The position numbers and the translations under genes were made by a program. The notes beneath the pieces are model-generated. The model was not told the origin of the DNA. It searched no databases and saw only the letters and a program-made list of their open reading frames with translations. From contig JAGWMG010000005.1 of the NCBI GenBank assembly GCA_028871795.1, positions 62,001 through 126,000 on the forward strand: 64,000 nt of DNA, given 5' to 3'. Shown here in pieces: positions 45,078 to 58,219 of this stretch (position 1 is its first letter; each line of letters starts with the position of its first letter). Source of the stretch: Alphaproteobacteria bacterium. Its GTDB lineage: Bacteria; Pseudomonadota; Alphaproteobacteria; Micropepsales; Micropepsaceae.

Positions 45078-46304
45078 TTAAGCCAGATAAGCCGTCTCGC
45101 CATGAAGCGCCGCATCGAGTCCGGTCTTCTCGGCTTGCTGGTCCACCTTCACCGGCGTGACCTTGTCGATCAGCCACAGCATTCCGTAAGTGAAGCTGAA
45201 AGCCCAAACCGATGAGAACGCGACGGCGGCAATCTGCTTGGCGAAGAAGACCCAATTGCCCGCGATCAGGCCGTCGGCGCCCAGGGGATTGAACGCGACG
45301 GTGGCAAAAACGCCTAGAAGCACGATGCCCAGCGCACCGCCGACACCGTGTACTCCCCAGACGTCGAGCGCATCGTCCCATTGCCGGCGGTTTTTCAGCG
45401 CCACCGCGAAGTAGCATACGCCGCCCGACACGATGCCGATGAGCACGGCGGCGGCGGGGGAAACATAACCGGCCGCCGGCGTGATCGTGGCCAGGCCGGC
45501 GACGGCTCCCGTCAACAGGCCGACCAAGGTAGGTTTCTTTTCAACCCACCAGCCGACGGCCATCCAGGTGATCGCCGCAAACGACGCCGCCACATCGGTA
45601 TTGAGAAATGCAACAGCGGTTACGCTGTCGACGCGGAATTCGCTGCCGGCATTGAAACCGTACCAACCGAACCACAGCAAACCCGTCCCCAGCGCCACCA
45701 GCGGAACGTTGTGCGCTCCGCTATCGAGCACTTTGCGCCGGCCCACGTAGAGAACCGACGCGAGCGCCGCCAGCCCCGCCGTGTTGTGCACCACGATGCC
45801 GCCGGCGAAGTCGAGCACGCCCCACTTCTGCAGGAGCCCGCCGCCCCACAGCATGTGCACGAAGGGGAAGTAGACGAAGACCAGCCACAGCGTGAGGAAT
45901 ATCATGTACGCCTTGAAGGTGACCCGGTTGGCGAAAGCGCCGGTGATCAGCGCCGGTGTGATGATCGCGAACATCATCTGATAGGCGATGTGCACCAGCA
46001 GCGGAATTCCGGGCGTCGGCGACGGCGTCGAAAGCGTCACGCCGTGCAGGAACGCCAAGTCGAAATTGCCGATGATGCCGCCGGCGCCGCCCGAGAAGCA
46101 GAGCGAATAACCGAACGCAAACCAGATGACGGTGGTCCAGCCCATCGATACGTAGGATTGCATCATAATGGTCAGGACGTTCCGTCTGCTCACCAACCCG
46201 CCATAAAAGAACGCCAGCCCGGGAGTCATCAGCATGACCAGGCTGCTGCAAAGCAGCATGAAGCCGGTATTGCCCGTATCGATATTCGGCATCGCTTCCC
46301 TCAT
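45078..46304 (-). CDS. amtB: Ammonium transporter (Amt family)
   Basis: 408 aa, eleven-helix Amt fold. Recognisable segments: TPGLAFFYGGLVSRRNVLTI (Amt signature), GGIVVHNTAGLAALASVLYV, LLWFGWYGFNAGSEF, and the His-containing VWGVHGVGGALGIVLLGVFA. Conducts ammonium across the inner membrane. No glnK/PII gene beside it, which is unusual. The starts at 46304 and 46292 (MPNIDTG) are both possible. A near-palindrome GTGAGC-GCAATT-GCTCAC (46464-46481) lies ~160 bp upstream of the start and could be an operator. Confidence 0.93.
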   Translation of the reverse strand: MREAMPNIDTGNTGFMLLCSSLVMLMTPGLAFFYGGLVSRRNVLTIMMQSYVSMGWTTVIWFAFGYSLCFSGGAGGIIGNFDLAFLHGVTLSTPSPTPGIPLLVHIAYQMMFAIITPALITGAFANRVTFKAYMIFLTLWLVFVYFPFVHMLWGGGLLQKWGVLDFAGGIVVHNTAGLAALASVLYVGRRKVLDSGAHNVPLVALGTGLLWFGWYGFNAGSEFRVDSVTAVAFLNTDVAASFAAITWMAVGWWVEKKPTLVGLLTGAVAGLATITPAAGYVSPAAAVLIGIVSGGVCYFAVALKNRRQWDDALDVWGVHGVGGALGIVLLGVFATVAFNPLGADGLIAGNWVFFAKQIAAVAFSSVWAFSFTYGMLWLIDKVTPVKVDQQAEKTGLDAALHGETAYLA

Positions 46305-46559
46305 GGTGAACGGCCGGCACTTATCGCATAGGTTCGCCGCGGAGGCGCCTGCGGCATTGGCGATGGTTCGGGCGCCGTGTTCGATGACGGCCCCGCGCGT
46401 CCCGGGGTTCCGGGTTGTATTTGAATCGGCCGTTGGCGCAGGCCTATCCGATTAATTCTCACCGTGAGCGCAATTGCTCACATACTTGCTTTTTTTTGGG
46501 CCGGTTTTCCGTTATGCAAGTTCGGCAGGTCGGCCATGATGGCACGGCCGTTCTTGCGT

Positions 46560-48824
46560 TCAAACCCGCAACGTTTTGGGATCGACGGGCAAGCTGCGAA
46601 CCCGCTTGCCGGTCGCTGCGAAGATCGCGTTGCACAGGGCCGGAACGGCCGGCGGCAGGGGCGGCTCGCCCAGGCCTGTCGGCGAATTGTCGCTCACCAA
46701 GAAATGTACCTCGATCGGCGCCGCCTGCGTCATCGACAAAGGCGCGAAGGTGTCGAGATTGGCCTGCGCCACCCGTCCTTTGTCGATCGTGATCTTCTGG
46801 TTCAAGGCCTCGCCCAGGCCGTCGAGAATTGCACCCTGCGCCATGTTTACGGCGGCGGTCGGATTGACGATCTGGCTGCCGATGTCGCCCACGGCCCATA
46901 CCTTGTTGACGTTCACCCGTCCTGCCGCGGACACCGCCGCCTCCACGACCTCCGCGAAATAGCCCAGATGAGAATAGGCGAAAGCGACCCCGAGGCCGGT
47001 TCCGGCGGGAAGCTGCCGATTGCCCCAGCCCGACACCTCGCGCACTTTCTCGAGGACGTCGCGCGCCCGCCCCGTGTCGAAGCCCCCCGGCAGCACTGTG
47101 CGCCCGCCCAGCAGATCGATCTGGAACTGCAGCGGATCCTTGCCCGCGGCGTGGGCCATTTCGTCGATGAAGGATTGGAAGACGAATATCAGTCCGTTGT
47201 CCCCGGGCGCCCTGAGCGGCCCGGTCGGCACGCCGAGCGGCATCATCGACGCTCCGTAGAACAGGTTGGCCACGCGCCCCGCCGGATAGGAATTCGCCGA
47301 CATGCCGGCCGAGCTGGCGAATTTGCCGTTGCCGCCGAAACTGACGAAATGCTGATGCCAGGCGACAAGCTTGCCGTTCTTGTCCAATCCGCCTTTCAGG
47401 AAGTGCCAGCCCGCCGGCCGATAGAAATCGTGCTGGATGTCGTCGCTGCGGTTCCACACCAGCTTCACCGGCGCGCCCGTCACCTTCGAGATCCACGCCG
47501 CCTCGACCATGTAGTCGTTCATCAGACGCCGGCCGAAGCCGCCGCCGATGCGCGTCAGGTGGACGACTATATTCTTTTCGTCGAGCCCGAGCGTTTGAGC
47601 GACCAGCTTGCGCCCGGCGTCCGGGTTCTGGGTCGGCGCCCAGATCTCGGCCTTGCCGCCTTGCACATGCGCGGTGCAGTTCTGGGGTTCGAGCGTGGCG
47701 TGCGCTAGGAACGGATAGGCGTAGGCTGCTTCGACCACGCGGGCCGCGCCCTTGAGCGCCGCCGCCGCGTCGCCGTCGTTGCGCAGCGTCTTTTCCGCGG
47801 GCTTGTCGGCGAGCTCGGCGGCCCGGCGCGCGAAACCTTCGCTGCTCTGCCGGCTGGTCGGGCCTTCGTCCCATCTCACGGCGAGTTGACGGCGCGCCTT
47901 GTCGGCGCGCCACCAGCTGTCCGCGACAATGGCGACGCCGGGCATCAGCCCGGTAAGCTGCATTTCGCCCTCGGCGGCGAAGGCGTGGCCCGCCGCGCCC
48001 TCCACGACAAAGGCATGGCGCACGCCCGGCAGCTTGCCGATCGCGTCGAGATTGGCGCTCGCCACCTTGCCGCCGAAGACGGGGCACTTCTGGAACACCG
48101 CGTAGAGCATTCCCGGCACCACCGTATCGATTCCGAACAGCGGCCGGCCCTCGACCACCAACGGGCTGTCGGCGCCCGGAATCGAATGCCCGATGATCTT
48201 GAAGTCCTTGGGGTCCTTCAGCTTGACGCGATTCAAATCCGGAACGGGAAGCTTCGCGGCGGTTGCCGAGAGCACGCCGTATGTCAAAGTGCGCCCCGTG
48301 GGCAGGTGACGGACCTGACCGGACTGGGTCGCGCATTCGCTTTGCGGTACCTTCCAGGCCAGCATCGCCGCCGAGATCAGCATTTGGCGCGCGGCGGCGC
48401 CGACCCGGCGCATCGGCAGCCAATTCAAGGGGGTCGCCATGCTGCCGCCGGCGAACTGGCCCTCGTAAAGGCTTGGATCGAAGCTCGCCTGTTCAGTACG
48501 CACCTGCTTCCAGTCGACGTCCAGCTCTTCGGCGATCAGCATCGGCAGCATGGTCTTGACGCCCTGGCCGATCTCGGGATTTTTCGCGACGATGGTGACG
48601 GAGTTGTCGGGCGCGATGCTGACAAAGGCGTTCAGCGCCGCCGCTCCGGCTTTGCCTTCGGCGGCCATGCCGCGGAAGCCGGGCAGGCTCAAGCTCAGCA
48701 GCAGGCCGCCGCCCACGGCGGTGCCCGCCGTCAGAAAAGCGCGGCGGGACGGACCGGCATGCCGGCGGGAAGAGCGGCGCGCTGCCCGCTCCGGCGGATT
48801 CGCAGAGAGACGATCCTGCGGCAT
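46560..48824 (-). CDS. Xanthine oxidase-family molybdopterin-binding subunit (isoquinoline 1-oxidoreductase beta-like)
   Basis: 754 aa. A twin-arginine signal (RRAFLTAGTAVGGGLLLSLS) exports it. Molybdopterin regions: NPEIGQGVKTMLPMLIAEEL, GQFAGGSMATPLNWLPMRRV, ATLEPQNCTAHVQGGKAEIW, IGGGFGRRLMNDYMVEAAWI, and the C-terminal glutamate loop PTGLGEPPLPP. This is the IorB/aldehyde-oxidase type using the MCD cofactor; it oxidises aldehydes or N-heterocycles in the periplasm and usually passes electrons to cytochrome c. Coupled to the [2Fe-2S] subunit gene just upstream (3 nt gap). Confidence 0.92.
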   Translation of the reverse strand: MPQDRLSANPPERAARRSSRRHAGPSRRAFLTAGTAVGGGLLLSLSLPGFRGMAAEGKAGAAALNAFVSIAPDNSVTIVAKNPEIGQGVKTMLPMLIAEELDVDWKQVRTEQASFDPSLYEGQFAGGSMATPLNWLPMRRVGAAARQMLISAAMLAWKVPQSECATQSGQVRHLPTGRTLTYGVLSATAAKLPVPDLNRVKLKDPKDFKIIGHSIPGADSPLVVEGRPLFGIDTVVPGMLYAVFQKCPVFGGKVASANLDAIGKLPGVRHAFVVEGAAGHAFAAEGEMQLTGLMPGVAIVADSWWRADKARRQLAVRWDEGPTSRQSSEGFARRAAELADKPAEKTLRNDGDAAAALKGAARVVEAAYAYPFLAHATLEPQNCTAHVQGGKAEIWAPTQNPDAGRKLVAQTLGLDEKNIVVHLTRIGGGFGRRLMNDYMVEAAWISKVTGAPVKLVWNRSDDIQHDFYRPAGWHFLKGGLDKNGKLVAWHQHFVSFGGNGKFASSAGMSANSYPAGRVANLFYGASMMPLGVPTGPLRAPGDNGLIFVFQSFIDEMAHAAGKDPLQFQIDLLGGRTVLPGGFDTGRARDVLEKVREVSGWGNRQLPAGTGLGVAFAYSHLGYFAEVVEAAVSAAGRVNVNKVWAVGDIGSQIVNPTAAVNMAQGAILDGLGEALNQKITIDKGRVAQANLDTFAPLSMTQAAPIEVHFLVSDNSPTGLGEPPLPPAVPALCNAIFAATGKRVRSLPVDPKTLRV

Positions 48825-48827
48825 GGC

Positions 48828-49316
48828 TTACGCTCCCTTCCGCTCGGCGGGTGTAGCGGAATGATTCTTCGCCGCCCGCTTGATGGCTTCCTGAATGCGC
48901 AGATAGGTCCCGCAGCGGCAGATGTTGCCATCCATCGCGGCTGCTATATCCCCGTCGGAGGGCGCTGCATTTCGCGCGATCAGCGCGGCCGCGGACATGA
49001 TCTGGCCCGCCTGGCAATAACCGCACTGCACCACGTCGACCTCGAGCCACGCCGCCTGCAGCCACGCGCCGGCCGGCGTGTTCCCGACGCCTTCGATCGT
49101 GGTCACTGCGGACTTGCCGACGTCCGCAACCGGCATCCGGCACGAGCGCACGGCGGCGCCGTCGACGTGCACGGTGCAGGCGCCGCACCTCCCTATGCCG
49201 CAGCCGTACTTCGTGCCTTTCAGGTCGATGGCGTCGCGCAGAACCCAGAGCAGCGGCGTGTCGCCGTCCACGTCGACCGTATGCTCTCCTCCGTTGACAT
49301 GAAGCGTGTAACGCAT
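48828..49316 (-). CDS. [2Fe-2S] subunit of the isoquinoline 1-oxidoreductase-like enzyme
   Basis: 162 aa. Plant-type ferredoxin domain ([20 protein letters not shown] with a further Cys in VRSC), and the helical second domain ([36 protein letters not shown]). Carries electrons from the Mo centre of the large subunit. It has no own signal and is presumably co-exported with the Tat-bearing large subunit. ATG 49316 is chosen for its standard N-terminus (MRYTLHVNG); upstream frame is open but non-coding-like. The 236 nt before it hold the promoter. Confidence 0.93.
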   Translation of the reverse strand: MRYTLHVNGGEHTVDVDGDTPLLWVLRDAIDLKGTKYGCGIGRCGACTVHVDGAAVRSCRMPVADVGKSAVTTIEGVGNTPAGAWLQAAWLEVDVVQCGYCQAGQIMSAAALIARNAAPSDGDIAAAMDGNICRCGTYLRIQEAIKRAAKNHSATPAERKGA

Positions 49317-49552
49317 GACCAACCTCGCCGATAGTTTCGTGCGCCGATGAAAAATCGCGCCGCCGCGAGCCGCAAAGCGACGGACTAACCGTCGCGTACA
49401 AAATCGCGCCGAATCTGCCCGATTGCAAGGCGATCCCGACAGCCGTCGAACGGCGAGGCGTTGAATTTCTTGTGACCGGCGCGGTTGCCGGACTGCTGGA
49501 CGAAGAAGGAAAGCCGCCCGAAGGGACAAGCCGGAGCCGTGCGACTGCGTCG

Positions 49553-52339
<2,787 letters not shown>

Positions 52340-52458
52340 GGTCCACCTCGGGTCCGCGGCGCAGGCGTTTTATCCGGTGGCTCGAAAGAGCGTTGCCCGT
52401 TGATACACCTTGCGCAGAGGCGCGGGCAATGGGCGATGCCATGACCGGCGCCTGTGCT

Positions 52459-54841
<2,383 letters not shown>

Positions 54842-54852
<11 letters not shown>

Positions 54853-55129
54853 AACGGCTGAACAACTCCACAAGTTCGGAGAATTTTCGCGTCTGATCCC
54901 TGGCGTCGCCGCTTTTAATGGCATGGGCGACACAATGGGCGGCGTGACCCTTGAGCACTTCTTCTTCGACCCGCTTGAGCGCGGCCTTGATCGCCTGGAT
55001 TTGATTAAGGATGTCGATGCAGTAGCGGTCTTCCTCGACCATGCGCGCGATGCCGCGCACCTGGCCTTCGATGCGGTTCAGGCGTACCAGCAATTTGGCG
55101 TCGTGTTTGCTTGCCGCTCGTATACCCAT
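54842..55129 (-). CDS. csoR: CsoR-family copper-sensing repressor
   Basis: 95 aa, all-helical CsoR/RcnR family (LLVRLNRIEGQVRGIARMVE, then ILNQIQAIKAALKRVEEEVL). The metal ligands Cys37, His62 and Cys66 match the Cys-His-Cys set of copper-sensing CsoR, fitting its position before the copper ATPase. ATG 55129 gives the normal length; upstream in-frame starts would add a non-family leader that runs through the operator. Binding of Cu(I) should release the operator and induce csoR-copA. Confidence 0.92.
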
Positions 55130-55139
55130 AGGGGGTATA
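55121..55139 (-). promoter_or_regulatory. CsoR-type operator covering the csoR start codon
   Basis: TATACCCATAGGGGGTATA (plus strand) has TATACCC/GGGTATA arms around ATAGG, the G/C-tract palindrome typical of CsoR/RcnR operators. It includes the csoR ATG (55127-55129), so the repressor would sit over its own translation start; transcription must begin inside or just upstream of it. Confidence 0.7.
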
Positions 55140-55289
55140 TAGCGCTCCCGAGGCGCTGCCGCAATTGCGGCAATGCCGCACAGTCGGGGCCCGGTTATCT
55201 CCCCCGCCGCCGCGAAACGTGCTAATTCGATCGGCCTCACAGGGTTCGAAAACGGGCCTCCATTCCGCTTTGCCGAGCCGGCTTTTGCA

Positions 55290-56378
55290 ATGAGCGAGAA
55301 CCCGATACGCAAAATCATCCACGTCGATATGGACGCCTTTTACGCGTCGGTCGAGCAACGGGACGATCCGGCCCTGAAGGGGCGCCCCGTGGCGGTGGGT
55401 TATGCCGCAAAGCGCGGCGTGGTTGCCGCGGCCAGCTACGAGGCGCGCGCCTTCGGGGTGCGCTCGGCGATGGCGTCGAGCACGGCGCGGCGCCAATGCG
55501 CCGAGCTTGTGTTCGTGCCGCCGCGGTTCGACGTCTATCGCGCCGTCTCCCGCCAGATCCGTGCGATCTTCGCCGATTACACGGCCCTCATCGAGCCGCT
55601 TTCGCTCGACGAAGCCTATCTCGACGTCAGCGGAAACCTTCGCCGTATTCCCACGGCGTCCGCGACGGCGGCGGAAATCCGCGCGCGCATCTTCGAAGCG
55701 ACCGGGCTCACCGCGTCGGCCGGAATTTCGTACAACAAATTCCTCGCCAAGCTCGCCTCCGACCATCGCAAGCCCAACGGCCAGTTCGTCGTGACGCCGG
55801 CGATGGGGGCGGCGTTCGTCGCGGCATTGCCGGTGCGCAAATTCCACGGCGTGGGTCCGGTCACGGCCGACAAGATGAATCGGCTCGGCATCTTCACGGG
55901 CGCCGACCTGCGTCGCCAGTCGTTGGCCTTTCTCCGGCAGCACTTCGGCAAATCTGGCCCCTGGTATCACGCCATCGCCCGCGGCGAAGACGATCGTCCC
56001 GTGGTGGCGGACCGTCCGCGCAAATCGGCGGGATCGGAAACCACCTTCTCCGGCGATCTGACCGACCCGGCCGAGATCGAGGCCGGCATCGAGGCGATGG
56101 CGGACGAGGTCTGGACGTGGTGCGAGAAGGCGCAAGCCTTCGGGCGCACCGTGACGGTGAAGATCAAATATGCCGATTTCCGGCAGGCCACGCGCCGCCG
56201 GACGTTGCCCGCTATCGTCATGTCCCGGGAAATCCTGCGCGCCGTCAGCATCGACCTCGTGCGGACGGTGTTTCCTCCCGTCATCGGTATCCGTCTGGTG
56301 GGTGTGACGCTGTCGCACTTCGAGCCGGCCGGCGGACCCGCCGCGGCGCAGCTCGACCTGGGTCTTGGGACGCCTTAG
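55290..56378 (+). CDS. dinB: DNA polymerase IV (Y-family)
   Basis: 362 aa. Palm motifs KIIHVDMDAFYASVEQRDDP and EPLSLDEAYLDVSGN with catalytic Asp/Asp-Glu, steric-gate region, thumb FHGVGPVTADKMNRLGI, little-finger RKSAGSETTFSGDLTDP. C-terminal LDLGLGTP is a short beta-clamp-like tail. Error-prone translesion polymerase. ATG 55290 (MSENPIRKIIHVDMDAFYAS) is the canonical start. Divergent from csoR, 160 bp apart. Confidence 0.95.
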   Translation: MSENPIRKIIHVDMDAFYASVEQRDDPALKGRPVAVGYAAKRGVVAAASYEARAFGVRSAMASSTARRQCAELVFVPPRFDVYRAVSRQIRAIFADYTALIEPLSLDEAYLDVSGNLRRIPTASATAAEIRARIFEATGLTASAGISYNKFLAKLASDHRKPNGQFVVTPAMGAAFVAALPVRKFHGVGPVTADKMNRLGIFTGADLRRQSLAFLRQHFGKSGPWYHAIARGEDDRPVVADRPRKSAGSETTFSGDLTDPAEIEAGIEAMADEVWTWCEKAQAFGRTVTVKIKYADFRQATRRRTLPAIVMSREILRAVSIDLVRTVFPPVIGIRLVGVTLSHFEPAGGPAAAQLDLGLGTP

Positions 56379-56408
56379 CGGGCGCGCTGCGGTTGCGTTT
56401 CGCCGGCT

Positions 56409-56522
56409 TGCGATGCCGTAGAGAAAGAGAACGACCTCGGATCCATCGCGCAACACCGCGATGCCGACGAGGAGACCCGCCTCGATGACTTCGCGGAAAA
56501 CGATCAAAAGGCTTGCCAGCAA
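56409..56522 (-). pseudogene. Remnant of an FTR1-family iron permease
   Basis: Reading from TTG 56522, 38 codons spell LASLLIVFREVIEAGLLVGI fused directly to AVLRDGSEVVLFLYGIA. The first block is the FTR1 N-terminal helix with the iron-binding REVIEAG-type motif; the second is the second REGSE-type motif, normally more than 100 residues further on. The chain then loses similarity 30 bp before the dinB stop. So the gene has an internal deletion, possibly through the similar VGI/VGV codons, and has lost its 3' end. It follows the cupredoxin gene, the usual FTR1 partner. Confidence 0.75.
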
Positions 56523-56526
56523 GACG

Positions 56527-56850
56527 CTACTCGGCGATCACCGTGCCTTGCGCGGTTTTCGAATGGAACTCGCCCATGAACGGGTAGCGGCCCGGGGCCA
56601 GCGGACGCCATCGCATGGTTCCCGTCGAATGCGCCGCCACGACCTTTTCGATCTTGAGGGACGCCGAGTCGAACTCCTCGGTCTGGTCGTCGTCGTTGAC
56701 CAGCGTCACGGTCGTCGGCGTGTCCGCCTTCACGTGGATTTCCGCGGGCAAGAATTTGTGGTCTTTGAGCGTCAGCGACGTGACGTTGTCCGCTCCGAGC
56801 GCGCCCGTCGAAACCAGCGCAAACAGCGTGCCAAGAAGGATCGGTTTCAT
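56527..56850 (-). CDS. Periplasmic cupredoxin-like protein (EfeO N-domain/iron-transport type)
   Basis: 107 aa. Signal peptide (MKPILLGTLFALVSTGALGA), then a cupredoxin fold: LTLKDHKFLPAEIHVKADTP, EEFDSASLKIEKVVAAHSTG and PGRYPFMGEFHSKTAQG. The EFDS / EKVV / GEFH pattern is that of cupredoxins encoded beside FTR1 permeases, thought to assist ferrous iron oxidation or delivery. Located between an outer-membrane protein gene and the ruined FTR1 gene (stop 5 nt before its TTG), so it may now lack its transport partner. Confidence 0.85.
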   Translation of the reverse strand: MKPILLGTLFALVSTGALGADNVTSLTLKDHKFLPAEIHVKADTPTTVTLVNDDDQTEEFDSASLKIEKVVAAHSTGTMRWRPLAPGRYPFMGEFHSKTAQGTVIAE

Positions 56851-56876
56851 CGGCGTTTCTTCGGCATGGCGGGTCC

Positions 56877-57734
56877 TCAAAAATCACTGGCGATCCGCAG
56901 GCGCACGCGGAACCGTTCGACACCGGAGAGGTAGCCGTGATCGAGGGCACCGGGCATGTGCGTCGGATCGCTGGCCCAGGGAAGTTGGGCCTGGGCGCCG
57001 AGCGTCACACGAAACGGATGACCGACGTACTGGATCGTCGGGCCCGCGAAGTAGGCGTTCTGTGCATAGGTCGGCGAGCCGCCGAGGATCAGGCCGTCGA
57101 AGCTGCGCTCGTTGTCGAACTCCGCGGCGATGCTCCAGTCAGGCGTCAGGTTGTAGGCGACGCCGCCGAAGAATTCTAGGGCGCTCGTCTGGCCGTAATG
57201 GCCGAGACCGTTCTTCACCCAGCGGTCTTCGGCATTGATATTGAGCGCGACGCGAATTTCGTCATCGAGGAAATTCTTCTGCAGCAGCGCTTTGATTTCG
57301 AAGGAGCGCGTCCCGTTGCCGACGGACGGTTCCATGTAGAGGGCAAGGCCGAGGGGGTCGAAATAGACGTTCGTCAGGCGGTAGATGAACTCGCCCGAAA
57401 CGCCGGGCAGGCTCGACGTCTCCGCGGGCGCGGGCGGCGCGTGGGCGTGCGTCCGCGACCAATCGTAGTTCACATAGAACGACCCCTGAAAATCGTCCGT
57501 GATGCCGTATTCGAATTCGGTGCGGGATTCGATTTCCTGAAACGCTTCGTGCGCATGGCCCAACGACCAGGTGATTTCCTGCTCGATTTCTTTCTCGCCT
57601 TGGGCTTCGATGTCGGTCGTGTTGGCCATGGCGAACGGCTGGTCGTCGGCTTTGGCGCCGTTTGCGAAGAGCGCGAATGCCGAAAATGCCATCGGCACCG
57701 CGCTCCTCTGAAGCCGGCGCGTATATGTGTTCAA
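56877..57734 (-). CDS. Outer-membrane protein of the iron-uptake-type locus
   Basis: 285 aa from TTG 57734. Signal peptide NTYTRRLQRSAVPMAFSAFA ending ANGAKA-DD; the ATG at residue 15 would leave no charged n-region, so TTG with a purine-rich AAAAAAGGGGG upstream is preferred. The mature chain alternates beta strands and turns (FEYGITDDFQGSFYVNYDWS, RSFEIKALLQKNFLDDEIRV, WSIAAEFDNERSFDGLILGG) and ends RLRIASDF, a C-terminal Phe as in barrels. A His-rich loop (SRTHAHAPPAPAE) lies near residue 95. Probably admits or binds metal. Two operator-like palindromes lie just upstream. Confidence 0.8.
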   Translation of the reverse strand: MNTYTRRLQRSAVPMAFSAFALFANGAKADDQPFAMANTTDIEAQGEKEIEQEITWSLGHAHEAFQEIESRTEFEYGITDDFQGSFYVNYDWSRTHAHAPPAPAETSSLPGVSGEFIYRLTNVYFDPLGLALYMEPSVGNGTRSFEIKALLQKNFLDDEIRVALNINAEDRWVKNGLGHYGQTSALEFFGGVAYNLTPDWSIAAEFDNERSFDGLILGGSPTYAQNAYFAGPTIQYVGHPFRVTLGAQAQLPWASDPTHMPGALDHGYLSGVERFRVRLRIASDF

Positions 57735-57765
57735 GACGCCCCCTTTTTTGAACGAATAATTAAGA

Positions 57766-57782
57766 TTGCGACCTAATCGCAA
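57766..57782 (-). promoter_or_regulatory. Palindromic operator 1 (Fur-like)
   Basis: TTGCGA-CCTAA-TCGCAA, perfect 6-bp arms, 32 bp upstream of the TTG start at 57734. Same arm core (TGCGA/TCGCA) and spacing as the site at 57820. Confidence 0.6.
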
Positions 57783-57819
57783 CTAATGGGATGGTAGGGG
57801 AACCCCCAGTTTATTGTCA

Positions 57820-57836
57820 ATGCGACTTATTCGCAT
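57820..57836 (-). promoter_or_regulatory. Palindromic operator 2 (Fur box-like)
   Basis: ATGCGA-CTTAT-TCGCAT; with one flanking base on each side it reads AATGCGACTTATTCGCATA, close to the Fur-box form AATGCGAATnATTCGCATT. Centre-to-centre distance to operator 1 is 54 bp. Iron control of the outer-membrane protein/cupredoxin unit is inferred. Confidence 0.6.
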
Positions 57837-57920
57837 ATATGAAAATGGGGGGATGCCACTCCCAAGCACCGAGGTGGTTGGCGGTATCGTTGGAAAGCCG
57901 CGGCAGCGATTGAGTAGACG

Positions 57921-58070
57921 CTGCTCGTCCTCCAAGCCGCTTCGGCAGATGGACCCGTTCCTCAACCTCCACAATCCGAATTCCACGAGGTGTTCGTCGC
58001 GGTGGAGCAAGAACGCCTGTTGGCCGATAGCAAGACGTTTGCCGATGCGCTTCCGAAATCCGCCCCGTCG
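57921..58070 (+). pseudogene. N-terminal remnant of a periplasmic trehalase-like gene
   Basis: One frame reads the end of a signal peptide (LLVLQAASADGPVPQPPQSE) and then FHEVFVAVEQERLLADSKTF followed by ADALPKSAP, which resembles the N-terminal part of family-37 trehalases (xLFVAVQxxxxFPDSKTFxDAxP). A stop lies just before it (57915-57917), and the similarity ends after about 48 codons where the frame is lost. No start codon. The rest of 57838-58219 shows no other gene. Confidence 0.45.
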
Positions 58071-58219
58071 ACGTCATGTGGAAGCTCGCCGTGCTGTATC
58101 CCGCCGACCCAGCGTATCGGAACGCGCGGCAATGTCCGGAATTTGGAAGCTCCGCTCCTGAACTGCCCGGCCGGATCGTGTATGGTTTCCGGCGTGCGCC
58201 AAGCCGGGAGCCGCGGAAC

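Noticed and set aside
46464..46481. GTGAGC-GCAATT-GCTCAC near-palindrome followed by a T-run, as a terminator
   Set aside because: The T-run lies on the plus strand where no gene precedes it; an operator upstream of amtB is possible but unsupported by further evidence.
55005..56522. 505-codon minus-strand open frame beginning with FTR1-like sequence
   Set aside because: Only the first 38 codons resemble FTR1; the rest is antisense to dinB and csoR. Reported only as a short remnant.
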